Program-made: the position numbers and the translations under genes | Part shown: piece by piece, positions 23,894 to 35,681 of the stretch | Position numbering within the stretch: the first letter of the stretch is position 1 | Layout of the letters: every line of letters starts with the position of its first letter | The notes under the pieces: generated by a model | Databases searched by the model: none | What the model saw: the letters and a program-made list of their open reading frames with translations, nothing else | What the model was told of the DNA's origin: nothing | Origin: Paramarasmius palmivorus | Taxonomy: Eukaryota; Basidiomycota; Agaricomycetes; Agaricales; Marasmiaceae | Length of the DNA: 64,000 nucleotides | NCBI GenBank assembly: GCA_037176845.1 | Contig: JAYKXP010000006.1 | Location: forward strand, 620,001-684,000 | Direction: 5' to 3'

Positions 23894-25542
23894 ATGGCAT
23901 CCAGGTCCCTCGACGATTCAGGGCTATCAGAGAGAGCGACTTTAGGAAATCTCGTCATTCTCAATGCCCGCATTGCGCCAAATGAAGTCAATTTAGCAAA
24001 CGACCAACTCTGGAATATCGAATGTCTTCAAGGGAGAGTTAGCAGCATTTCACCTGTTAGCCCAGATTCTCAAGGTTTAATGGATACCACAAGACCTTCT
24101 GGTCGCGAAATTGATGCACATGGGAGTATCATCTTACCATCGTGCGTAAACCCGCCAATTTTCCTCCCTCGGGTGGCTAAACTGTGCTCCTATGAAGCCT
24201 TTGTCATTCGCACGTCCATATTGACAAGTGCTTCATTTTGGGCAGGGGCGGGGATCTCAATACAGGGTACACTTTACAGGTCCACTTATTACCGCTTGCG
24301 CAACGCTTAAACGCCCTTCACCTGTCATTACAGGGACTTTTCAGAAGCGATGAGCATCACCGGAAAGGCCAAGGCTAGCTTCCCTTTAGACAAGGACGAT
24401 CTGATGAGGCGTGGGCGGAAGCTGATTCGCGACAGTGTGGATTGCGGAGTGACCTCTATGCGTGCCCATGTCGAAGTGGACTCGATTGTCGGCTTTGCAT
24501 GCCTCGATGCGGCCCTGCAGCTGAAAGATGAATTCTTGCCTGCATGCCACGTGCAGATTGCTGGTGCGTTTCATCACGTATGACGATTTCAATGAGTGAC
24601 CCTTTTCCACCTTAGTTTTTGCTCAAGAAGGCTTCTTTAACCGGGCAGAGGCTACCGAACCGGGCGATAATTATCAGCTGTTATTGCAAGCCATCAAGCG
24701 GGAAGGAGTAGATGTTGTAGGTTCAGCACCATATGTGGAACCTTCCAATGAGCAGGCCAAAAAGAACATCGCCCTTGTTCTCGAAGCCGCCCGTCAGAAT
24801 GATCTCCATGTCGACTTTCACCTGGACTATAACCTGAATCCAAAGTCTGATCCCTTAATATACGACGTGATATCTTTGGCCAAGTGCGACTGGGGAGAGG
24901 CCCGCTCTCCCAAACGCGGCATCGCGATAGGCCACGCGACGCGTCTGGCAATTCTTTCACCAGAGGAGTGGCGGGATTTGATTAACTCGATTGGAGACCT
25001 CCCCATCACTTTCGTCGCTTTGCCCAATTCAGACATGTATATGCAGGGCAGAGAAGCGACAGACATGCCTCTAGGCCCTCCCAGAAGCACGCTCCGAGTA
25101 CCATACCTAGCAAAGCAATATGGGTTGGAGATTGCAATGAGCGTGAATAACGTTGAAAACGCGTTCACACCTCAGGGATCCGTTGACCCTTTGTCTCTCT
25201 GCACATTTGGGGTGGCAATATTCCAATCTGCGACTAACAAGGACGTTAGAACCTTATTGGTAAGACTGATCATCGTTGCACGAAAACCGCTGAAGCCTTG
25301 ATCATTTTGTGTTACAGAAATCAGTAACCGTTACCTCCAAGTTGGCGATCGGCGAAGAGAACTCCCCGTCTGATCTCTCGCCACAGATTGGACAACCGGC
25401 AGATTTTGTCATCCTTCATGGCACGTCTACCCTTTCACAGGCCGTTTTCAACCCGAGCTATGATCGCACTACGATCAAGGGAGGCATAGTGGTTGCACGT
25501 AGGGTGACCATGAAGTATGGTCATATTCACGAGCAGTACTGA
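23894..25542 (+). CDS. Metal-dependent amidohydrolase (cytosine deaminase-like)
   Basis: Amidohydrolase-superfamily enzyme of the bacterial-type cytosine deaminase group. Exons 23894-24141, 24198-24266, 24334-24563, 24616-25259 and 25318-25542 close to 471 aa. The first metal site CHSHVHIDKC appears only when the 56-nt intron 24142-24197 is removed. Further ligands fit FHLDYN, IGHATR and ALPNSDMYMQG. The C-terminus has the usual composite-domain return (GQPADFVILHGT...GGIVVARR). Substrate cannot be fixed: cytosine, creatinine-like or other cyclic amidines and amides are possible. It is divergent from a dienelactone hydrolase, which hints at a ring-opening catabolic pair. Confidence 0.88.
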
Positions 25543-25996
25543 CGTTAATCCGACTCGGGAATTCCAGGCTCATCGGACCTCTTTCCTATCAAGAAAGGAC
25601 ATACTTCATTCTCGATGTCACCACTTCGGCAATACATTTCTAACTATCTTTCCCGTAATACAAATGTCTGTGAGTATTAGTTGTTAAACGAGTGCTTTGT
25701 ATGCACTAAACATATGCAACATGATGGAATATATGAACTTGAAGGTGGTGATACAGCTGTACATTCCAATCTCCCCAACAAAAAGGATGGTGTGTCCGGT
25801 TTACAAGCCTTTACGGCCAACGGCACACAGAACAAGAAGATTAGGGTATCCGAGAGAGGGAAAGCAACGAAAGAACGAATACTCATGGCGGAGTATCTAC
25901 GCAACTATTTCAGCGCCTAAAAAGACGGAACGGACCAAGAAAGAGATTCAAAGCAGTCAGAGCAAAAAAAAAAAAATTATAGCACTAGCGCCCACT
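25543..25996. other. Convergent 3' regions
   Basis: The stretch lies between the convergent stops of the amidohydrolase and the RGS protein. It contains a run of twelve A (about 25965-25976) and frames without recognisable content. It is most simply two 3' UTRs. Confidence 0.4.
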
Positions 25997-28290
25997 TTAG
26001 CGCCGCAAGATTGGAACCGCAAGCAAAGACCCAATGATTACCCAACTGAGAATGAATGCAATTCCCATTGACCGAACAACAATTTCCCATTGTCCCCTAA
26101 CCACAACCGGACTATGAATCCGAGTCAGTGGCGACGCAAAAGCCGGAACTGCTTTGACCATCTTGAACTGCTTCCTCATGTCAACCTGCTTTGGGGAAAG
26201 CGACGGATGCGGTCGAGGAAAGTTGGAAGCATACTCGGAATCGTTTTTTTCGGACGTTCCGCTGGCACTACGTAGATCTGTAGTGGAGGACGTTGAGCTA
26301 GTCATCACGAGCCACTTGTTAATGTTGCATCTAGACTGCATACGTCGGATAAAGCTAGTTGGGGTTAAGCTCTTCTCGACAGGCTCAGCTTCTGGCTGAA
26401 TAACCATGACACTAGGCGTCATTACTGGAAGCGAAGTATTGGATGACATCGAACGTCCTGGAAAGGTAACCGGATTGGAAGTAGGAAGGAAGGATTTGGG
26501 TTCCGTTCTGGAAGTATCGCATTTGAAACTTGGTCCAATTCGAGGAGGTAAGGCGCTGAAATCGAATGAATCGATCCGTTGCCGCTCTTCTGGGAGGACC
26601 TTGTTCGGCTGATATTCGCCTTCGTCGTCGTCGTCGTCGTATTCCTCATATTGATGTATGAAGGCTGCGGTGGCGAATATGTTGTCTTCGTCATGATCGA
26701 AGGCGGATTTCGGTTGGAACTGCTCTGAGTGGAAGGGAAAGGCGCCTGTTGCGGGGCCTTCAACTGGGTTGGGATCGTAGAATGCCGGGGAGACGTAGCA
26801 TGATTCGTCTGACACTGATTCGGGCTGTGAGTCGTAGGAACCGGAGGATGATATCGTAGAAAGCGGCGATGGCGGCCGACTTGCAGTCGTTTGGACAGTC
26901 GAGAGAGGAGTGGGAGCAGAGAACGTAGATGTAGAGTGTGAGAGAGCATGTCGCTCTATTGAATGCGGCGATACGGGAGAAGGATGTGATTGTGGAGGCT
27001 GACTAGGTGGAACAATAGGTGCGATGCGATGGCCTGTTATGGGAGACGATATGACAGGTCTTTGACGAATTGGCTGAGGTTTGGAAATCGACGGACGCGA
27101 CAATTCAAACTTGCGTAACTGCCGAAGGTCACCAAAGATGTAGACTCCTAGGCAAACGCCTGCGAAAATCCAAGGTCATTATGATAGATTGCTTTCGATT
27201 GTAGCCACTCACCATTAATACTAGTCAGTAGCAATGTTAGACCCAACCACAGGCCAGGCATCGCTGATTCTTGATTTAGTAATCGATTATTCAATGTAAA
27301 GTTGTTTACTCACCAGTGAATCGCAACCAACGCGATTGCCCAGTGACAAGGTTATAGACAAGGGGCAAGATGGCACCAAGTAGACAGCAGACCGTGCCTG
27401 CTATCATGCCACATATCACTCGATTGTTCCCGACGTTATTGAACTGTGCCGAAACGAAACGTTGTAAGCTCTCTTTGAGCATTTGCCTCGTTTCGATTGC
27501 GACCTGATTAAAGATTGCTGGATCCGGATGGAGTGGCGTATTTGATGAATGAAAAGGAGCAAGTAATTCTGAAGGAACGTTAAGCTCATAGTTGGAATTG
27601 GGGGTAAAGAACGTCTGTTTGGCTCGTGCGTAAAACATGGCCAAGTGTGAGGATGTCTGAGGATGCCAATCCATGCGGTAGCTGCTGGTATCTCGACGGA
27701 AAGACTTGTGTTGTGCTGCCCATTGATTGTATCGAACAGTGTACTCCTTCAGCCACAGAATGAAGTACCTGAATAGGACATAATTAACAAGTCCCGCGTC
27801 TAGATTTGACATGGACTCACAGGTTTTCGGGCGACATCTCGACATACAACAACCATTCCTAGATTAAACCATTCAACTCCTCGAATCACGAATATTACGC
27901 GACGTTAGACAAGTACCTCGAAATCTTTGAGCCCTTGTTGACACGGTTGTCAGCTGGGATAACAATGTTCACATAGAATAAAATTACCGAGAGGTGGTAA
28001 ATGCTTCCGGTCCAATACATCTTCCAAGCGAACGTTGAATACCGGTGTCACTGAAGACTGCTTATGAGCTTTTGGAGAAGAAAAAAGGTATGGTGAGTTC
28101 ACGTACCGCTACATGACCGAACCTTTCCAACTGCAGGTGGCGGGTTACAAATACGGAACTGAACATTTTTGAGCTCAGGGATGAATCTGTACGCGAAAAT
28201 CGAACATACCGGTAGAGCAAGAAGACCTTTGAGGGTTAACCTACGTGCTCTAGGCTGAGTTTGAGTAGCGACCCTTCGCAGGGAGGACAT
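25997..28290 (-). CDS. RGS-domain membrane protein (Rax1-like)
   Basis: Protein with an N-terminal RGS-like domain and three membrane spans, like fungal Rax1, which marks cell poles for bud-site or polarity choice. The ATG at 28290 (MSSLRRVATQ) is used; an apparent start at 28302 is a TTG. Exon 1 is 28290-28241, exon 2 28186-28107. Spliced exons then give VTPVFNVRLEDVLDRKHLPP, GLKDFE and EWLLYVEMSPENLYFILWLK, the RGS core. Membrane spans: VICGMIAGTVCCLLGAILPL, AMPGLWLGLTLLLTSINGVC and, at the C-terminus, GIAFILSWVIIGSLLAVPIL. Between spans 2 and 3 lies a disordered region of roughly 300 residues rich in Ser/Pro with a five-Asp run (from a CGT repeat at about 26620). G-protein regulation is inferred from the domain. 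Confidence 0.85.
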
Positions 28291-29259
28291 GGTAAAAGGC
28301 AAGAAACGCTGAGGGCCCGAACGAAACTTGGAAACCTTGTTTGAAACGCAGAGGGGGTCGATATATAACGATCACGTACCACGAGAAAAAAGTGCCGGCC
28401 CATGAGTCCATGACGCTGGCAGTGGAAGCACCTGTCAAAATCTTAATTTCACCCAGCCGAACAAGTCTCCGAGCTTCCATGTTCTCGTCGACTTCTCAGC
28501 CTTTCTCAGCTTGTTCAAAGCAGTAAAAGAAATTCCTTTTAGTTGGCCTTTGGTCGGCTCAAGCGTCCTCTTCTCCGGGTGAAATCTGTCCCGACCTCTT
28601 TGAAGTACACCCTAGCTGTACTCTCGAATTCGCTTAAATTCAGGTCCTATACTAGTGGGTATTGTGCGGTCCAAGGGAGCGAAAAATGCCGAACCAAAGC
28701 AATGGACTTTGTCGCTGGGAGTCCTGAAAATCCAGGCCATTTCGGATGCTTCGATGTCAGAGTAGTCAGGGTTTCTGAACGATGTTTGCGATCTTCTCGA
28801 TTGGCGGACTGGATTCACTCAACTAGTACGTGGGAGCTCCCTCTCTACTTTGCTGTGACTCTGATAACACAATCTTGAGCAGAAGAATTTCGTGATAGAA
28901 ACGAGCCGTAAACGAGGCGTGCATGAGGTTGCGATTTCAACGCAAGAAAAAACAACACGTGACTTATGTTTGCTGGAAAATCAAATACCAAAAGGCAGTG
29001 CTAGCGCTTGTGGACGCAGAGCGATCCCCATACGGCTGTAAAAAAAAAATCCTATAGAACACTAAGGATACCAACAACAGATGCAGTTGTACAAATACAG
29101 GGAGAGGGAATGTGTATATGTTGAAACAGACACGAGAATGAGTATTAGAACAAGGAGTGGTGGTAAGTAGTCGAATACACGATAAATACAGTAATATTAG
29201 CTCCAACTCGTGGAACGGAAAAAAAAAAACACTAGACCATTAGAAATGAAAACCGTAAC
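28291..29259. other. About 1 kb without a supported gene
   Basis: It separates the start of the RGS gene from the stop of the sterol glucosyltransferase, both minus. The plus-strand open frame at 28543-28878 (111 codons) shows no domain and is rejected. Poly-A runs occur at about 29040 and 29220. The stretch should hold the RGS promoter and the glucosyltransferase 3' UTR. Confidence 0.4.
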
Positions 29260-32200
29260 CTATCTCTGTGACTGCTTATCCAGGAGCGTGCGGTCCTGAG
29301 CTGCCCGATCTAGATAGATGTAGATAGTATTGATAGCAGTGCGAACACCGTCCTCCTGTGTAAATGACCATTAGAAATCCAAGCAAGCTTTTATAACAGG
29401 GATAGACATACAGCGCGAATCTTTTCACCAACAGCAGCCGCTTTCTCTTTCATAATTCTATGGCACCCAAGTCAGTCATGGTCATGACACCTCACGAGTA
29501 GAGCAGGAAACACGTACCTATCTGTGGTTGCCTTCACAAGTGCGTCCGACAAATCATTCACACCCAAACTCGGAACTTTGAGCCCAGCCTGTCGATGCAT
29601 ATACTCTTGAGTGTCAAGCATTCAACATACATAAAATAACACTTACACCGAGCTTCTGCACCCTACTCGCCCAGAAGAACTGATCTCCGAACCATGGCTT
29701 GATCAACGTAGGCTTTCCGGCCCTCAAACTCGCCCCTGTGGTCCCAGCTCCTCCATGATGCAGAACTGCATCAACCCTCTCAAATAACCAATCATGAGGA
29801 ATCTTATCAACCACATACACCTCCTCTTCATTTATCTCCATCTCTTCTTCCTTGGACATCCGCGCTGACCAACCCTTGGAGATGATAGCACGCACATCAG
29901 CTTGCTTGACGGCCTTGATGATACGTGAAGTAACTCGATTGGGATTGGGTACAGTGATGGATCCGAAACCGATGTAGACGAGGGGTTTATTGTCCCGCCT
30001 AGCGCGAGACATGAATTCGAGTAGAGCAGGCGCTGGTGTCCAGTCGCTCTCTGGGTTATCGAGGAACCAGTACCCAGAGACTATAGTCGTGTCTGCCCAA
30101 TCTAGTGGTTTCGGTACCACAGCCTAGCAACAGCCTTAGTTGAGCTCTTTGACTCAATCAGCGGGTACTTACGGACGAGAAATTATAAATGAAGACAATC
30201 TTTGACTCGGCCAAGTGACTCATATCTGTCGAGCCAATCTTGAGTGTGTTGGTCCGCCATCGGTTTATCTGGCCACTGGTCGCCGACCACATTACATTAC
30301 TGTGATTCAGTCAGCCAACGGAGCCCCGGTTCTGGGGCGTAAGACGACATTACCTGAATAAAATATACCTATACGAAATTCAGAAAAGGCTCGTTGACGA
30401 CGGAATTACGACTCACGATATAGAATTGAAAGCGTGAGATTCCATTGAAGACCACAAGAACGCATGTGGAAACTCGGCCGTCCTGGAGTTGCCGGCGTTA
30501 ATTGATATAAGGCAAAAAAAGTAATGGGCTCACTTGGTCCAAGGCATCGTAAAGGTGCGGAAATATGGTATCCCTAAAACAGTGGTCTTCAGTTCAAGAT
30601 GGTTGTACGGCTAAACGGCATTGCACTTACGCAGAGCTTCGGCAATATGTACACCAGCCATCGCGGAAGGACTCTCGAGTAAGACGTCTGCATCCTTGCA
30701 AGCTTCCCAAGAATCAACCAGTACTGAAAGGAGTCAATTGCGACCAAACTGGGAACAGAGAGACAACTTACATTGATCAAGCCAAGGTCGGAACTAGAGG
30801 GGTGTTAAGTTAGCAGCGTGAATTGAACTAAGAAGAGACAGTTACATACCTTGGTGATACCCTCACTGAAGAACTCTGGTGAAAAGAACTTGTGTTCCAC
30901 GCTCAGCTTCATCAATGCTCCAGGGTCGCCTCCAGCAGTCCTGTGTGACAGCCCAAAGCCTTCAATCCAACCCTTGTACTCTTCATGGGTCACGATCGTC
31001 ACCCTGTGACCCTCATCCTTCAAACCAAGTCCCAGGGCGATATACGGTTGGACATCCCCTCTGGACCCAATGGTGAGGCATACAAAGTGGAGCGAACGTC
31101 GCATCGGATAGAATTTCTTGTCCAGATTGATTGCCTTGGGGAAATGTAAAACGGCGCTAGTATCAAACTTTGCACTGGCTGCGATAATGACGGCGTGTGT
31201 CCGAGAGGAAGGCGAGAGTAATTGAACCGCATTTGAAGAGTGACTAGACGCGGTAGTGGGAGAGGTCGAAGCGCGGGATAGCGATGGAGCTTTTGAGGAA
31301 GACGAGGTAGGTGTTGTTGGGACGGAGGAAGGGACGGAGGTCGTTGAGGTCGAAAAACGTTGTTTGCCGGATGATGGACTTGATAGAGGCGACTTTGCAG
31401 AAGCAATGGCATTGACCCTCTTAACAGCCTCGTCCCGCGTTTCTTTATTACGGAACTGAAACCTCAGATCTGGATATCCTTCCACCTCCAATGCGAGCCC
31501 ATGCCGATCTATCCAATACTTGTCACCAATAGCTCTTGCCGACTTGACAATCGTTGCAGGCAGACGATAACTAACGTCTGTTAATCCCACTGATTTGCCC
31601 CAGAAGCCGACGAAACGCGTCGACACCACAAATGACCCAGAGGTGCAAATGCGGAGATATATTCGTGCAGGTACAACTACAAAAATGTCAATATGAAACC
31701 CCGGGAGAAGCAGGGACACATACCCCAGATGTCTGGCTCGGATCCTAATGCTAAAGCAAGTCTTATTTGCTCCTCTGGCCCGGTCGGGGAAACGTTCTCC
31801 GTACGAGGACTTGCGTTAAAAGTAAGCGGCCCGAAATCAATGATGACAGGCCTTTCAATGGGATTGGGAGTGCTGTCTGTAAGGTATCGCTTCTTCGCTG
31901 TGTTAATCAGCTCTTCCAGGCTATCCCATTGGGGGGAAGGTATGATAGGCCCAATGTATAAGACTTGCGTCTCATTATCTGGGCTCGGCTCGAGGTAAAG
32001 CGCCGAGACGTGGTGTTTGTCAAAAGGCTTGGATGAAGGCGGTACCACCTTGGTAATGCGATCGAGGGGACAGCTCACTCTGATTCCTGGAGTGCTTTCC
32101 GAATCAGAAAGTGCTTCGCGGCGGCGGTGACGATCGAGGAAAACAGCGCCTAAAAATAGTAGTTAGGGGTTTGATTAGATAGCCTGGCGTCGTGGGCGCA

Positions 32201-33242
32201 CCTTCGATTTCCCTTCTCCATTCTAGTGCAGATTCTACAGTGTCGAAATCCGCTGTTCCAACGTCTCCATCATGGAACTTGATTTGAATACTTCTCGGTT
32301 GTTGGGGATCATAGGGCAACACGTCAGCAACGTGAGAAACTATAAAATCAGTTAGCACAGCTTTAGCCGACGCGTCAAAAACGTACGCAAGACACTCTGA
32401 CGCGGCCGTATACGGTCCTTATCGCGACTTGAAGTATATACACTCATCATATCATGGGAAAGTTCGATCCATCGCCGTTTAGAACGTTTTTGGGGAATGT
32501 GCAAGACTGCGGGCCCAGATTTCAGGGTTTGTTGCCCCATTTCCGGATGTGTGGATAAAAGTGAGGCGTGGAATGAGAGTCGGTGTGTGGTGAGATGAAT
32601 GACACCCTTGAATGGAATTAGAACGCGACAAAGACAGCGTGGACGAAGAGACAGACGATTATGAGCACACCCCCTACGAACATTATCCCGTCAGCTTCCA
32701 GTATGACTTGCTCCTGTTCCACTCCTTGCGCTAAAGGACCGAATTCTTGAACAAGTAATCTGATTGACAGTCAACGAGAGTTATAAAGAACAGATGTTTC
32801 CATACCTCAATATCTCATGCGAGTCGAGATTCCATTGCTCTGAATCCTCCTCCTGCAGCGTAGAGGAGCGGTGAAACGGAATGCCATTCTCCACTGGTAG
32901 CTCCTTCTCTCTTCCTCCTTGCTCGCTCCCCGTCTCTGAGTCAATAGACTTGGGCTCAGAGGTTAAATCACCACTAATCCAGTTGGGCCCGGCGACATCG
33001 AGCTTTGCTGAACGATCTACCACGGCTCGTTCGGTGGAGTTGAGGTCCTTCCCAACCAGTCGAGTAAAACCATCAGGCCCTTCAGGATCTGAATCGCTCC
33101 TTCGAACGGCGTTGCAATTTTCGAGTACTTGTTCGAAAGCGTCTGCTTCGGCGTAGATCTTGGAGATGGTAGGTGGTGCAAGAGATAGGGATTCGGTTGT
33201 ATTGTCGTCAAAGGACCTCTCTGAAGACGAATCTCGAGGCAT
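29260..33242 (-). CDS. ATG26: Sterol 3-beta-glucosyltransferase (Ugt51/Atg26 type)
   Basis: Transfers glucose from UDP-glucose to the 3-hydroxyl of sterols; membrane-peripheral. It is a multi-exon gene encoding on the order of a thousand residues. N-terminus: acidic, disordered ([14 protein letters not shown]...). It is followed by a first GRAM segment ([17 protein letters not shown]), a PH-like stretch ([20 protein letters not shown], then [17 protein letters not shown]), and a second GRAM segment ([18 protein letters not shown]...). The catalytic half starts at [19 protein letters not shown] and ends with the donor-binding signature [20 protein letters not shown] followed by [10 protein letters not shown]. 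The C-terminal exon ends [11 protein letters not shown]. The GRAM-PH-GRAM order matches Atg26, which some yeasts need for pexophagy; whether this fungus uses it so is unknown. It is divergent from a transporter (500 bp). Confidence 0.93.
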
Positions 33243-33741
33243 TTGAAGAGTTATGGCAGTTCAGGACGACTGCGTACTAGCATAGGATATCGGGACCGGA
33301 GATGGAAAGAGCTGTATGAGGAATAGATTTGGTCAGCGTAACGTATTAAAAATGAGACTCGGAACGGTGTCACCAGTACGGGAAATGTTTTCATGCTGAG
33401 TCGTCTTGCTGACTGAAAGCAAAATTCAATTTCTGCTCCTCGGCAAGCCCGCCAGTCTGTTACGTGTGCCGGTATCCGATGCATCCTCTCTAATTTGCCG
33501 TATACAGCCGTATACCCTGTCTTCCTCTTTGTCATATGTTTTTCACAATGTACAGCCGCTTCCGGAGCCGTCGTCGTCGTCGTTGCAAAGGTGAATCAGA
33601 GACATCAGGGAAGGGTTGGAGGAAGGGTGTTTCGAGTCCCGAGTCCCGACCACTTCGAGCCTCGAGGATTACATGCCAAGATTTCAACATATGGAGAACA
33701 CATGACCCTACAAGTCTTCAAATTCACCTCGAGCGACGAGG
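33243..33741. promoter_or_regulatory. Divergent promoter region, glucosyltransferase / MCT-type transporter
   Basis: 499 bp lies between start codons on opposite strands. It contains a short CGT trinucleotide run (about 33566-33580) and small open frames without domain content. Both promoters are expected here. Confidence 0.4.
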
Positions 33742-35681
33742 ATGTCCGAAGCGGTTGAATTGAAAAACATCTCGACCTCCGTCTCAGCATTGGAGCGCCC
33801 GACGTTGGGCAAACGGAATGTCGACACTGGTCTGGAGGTGAAAGATGGAGGCGAGACAGCCGTTGCCCTTCCCCCTACTGTACGTGTACGACGAAATCTA
33901 GATCTGGATGATAGCTGATGATAGTTGTACTGATCAAGGATGGAGGTTTCCATGCATGGGCATATCTCATGAGTGCCTGGGTTCTTGACTTTCTCATCTG
34001 GTGTGTGGTGCGCTTTCTTTATAGTTCTTTTGAGATTGACAGATTGATGAGGGGGCTTCCATTCTCCTACGGTGTTTTTCTGGATTTTTATCTGTCCAGC
34101 GATCAGCACTTTGCAGGCTCATCGTCGACACTCATCGCTCTTACTGGATCAATCTGCAATGGAATCCTGTACCTCTCTTCTCTTATTCTCCTTCCCATCA
34201 TCAGCCGTCATCCATGGCTGAAAAGAAGGGTCATGACATTTGGCCTCGTTGTCTGTGTTTCTGGATTGGTCGGGGCAGCATTTGTGAGGAAACCTTGGCA
34301 GTTGGTTCTCACGCAAGGTGTGATGTACAGTGTTGGTGGAAGTAAGTCTCTCAATTGCCTTCTGGTATCAGTGATACCTACTGATTGGCATTCAGGTCTT
34401 CTCTACTTCCCAATGATGACATTCCTTTTTGAGTGGTTCGCTACGCGAAAAGGATTCGTAAGCTTCTAGTTGACGCCTGAAGCCGGTGTTTCTAAGCGTT
34501 CCTGTATAGGCCAATGGCGTGCTCTTTTCTGGTGCAAGTTGGTCTGGTTTTCAATCCTTGATATTGCTGTTTTAATGGTTTCAAGGTCTTGGGGGTGTTA
34601 TCTTACCATTCATAATACAGGCTCTTCTCTCGCGTTTTGGACGAAAAACTACACTAATATCCCTTGTCTGTCATTTCATCAACGTGCACCTCCATGTTTC
34701 TAACACTGACACCTTGCACAGGCAATATCATTGGTTATCTTTGTCCTACCATGTTTCCCGTTTCTAAGACCACGCCTACCCGTCACCCACGTTGTTGGTC
34801 CCAGGCCAATCGACTTCAAGTTTCTTCGCAGGAGTGTCTTTTGGATACTTTTCTTCGCGACCCTTTCACAAGGATTCGGAGCATATATGCCTTTTCTATA
34901 CCTTCCTAGTGAGCTGATTATCATCTTAAGCTGGCCGCTGTTGACAAAGTCACCCGAAGAATTTGCTTCTGATCTTAATCTTAGTACAACATACGGAACC
35001 TTGGCAGTCTCGTTAGCAAATGGCAAGTCAAAGAGATTTACAAGTGCGTTACCTGGTGCTTATAGACTAATTCCTCCTTCCTCTCAGGCTTATCCGCCCC
35101 TGGTCTAATCTTTTTCGGACACCTCTCTGATCGGTTCGACCTCCGCATCTCCATCCTACTTTCTTCTATTGGTTCAGCATTGTCCGTATTCCTCTTATGG
35201 GGGTTCTCCAGTACACTCGCGCCACTCCTCGTTTTCGCTTCAGTCTACGGTTTCCTCGGTCCTAGTTGGTCAGCTCTCTTTCCGAGATTTGTGTCAGCGA
35301 GTATTGGCGATGACCCACACCAGAGCTCCGTGCTGTTATCTATCTTCTTGGCTGGTGAGATTCATTGATGCAAATCAGCCAGTGGAGTGCGCTGATGCTT
35401 GATGGTGTTACTTCCAGGAAGAGGTATCGGAAATACATTGTCTGCTCCGATCTCCGCTGGACTTCTACATCCATCCTCGATGACTGGCAGGTCATCGTTC
35501 GCGTATGGTCTCAAAGGATATGTGAGTGTGCTAACTCCCCGTTGCGTAAAAGTATTTCACCAATCATTTCCAGGGTCCATTGATACTGTTCACTGGGACC
35601 ACTTTACTTCTCAGTAGCAGCGGGGTGTTGTTTAGAGGCCTGGGTCTGGGCTCGTTGATATGCGAGCCGTCGGATCATTAG
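33742..35681 (+). CDS. MFS monocarboxylate transporter-like protein
   Basis: MFS transporter of the fungal MCT-like group. Exon 1 (33742-33879) is a hydrophilic N-terminus. Exon 2 (33939-34000) gives the family opening DGGFHAWAYLMSAWVLDFLI, and exon 3 (34052-34341) continues GLPFSYGVFLDFYLSS. Later exons provide LLYFPMMTFLFEWFATRKGF, LGGVILPFIIQALLSRFGRK, RRSVFWILFFATLSQGFGAYMPFLYLP, FASDLNLSTTYGTLAVSLANG, FFGHLSDRFDLRISILLSSIG and GRGIGNTLSAPISAGL. One intron (35023-35087) has a GC donor (G|GCAAGT). The last exon ends CEPSDH and a TAG at 35679-35681. Twelve spans are expected; substrate is unknown. Confidence 0.87.

Noticed and set aside
26422..26949. 175-codon minus-strand frame
   Set aside because: It is a shifted frame of the low-complexity part of the RGS protein, which is clearly coded in another frame.
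28291..28302. Apparent earlier start of the RGS protein (four extra residues)
   Set aside because: The codon there is TTG, not ATG; the first ATG is at 28290.
28543..28878. 111-codon plus-strand frame between two minus-strand genes
   Set aside because: Composition is unremarkable, no recognisable motif, and no splice partners.
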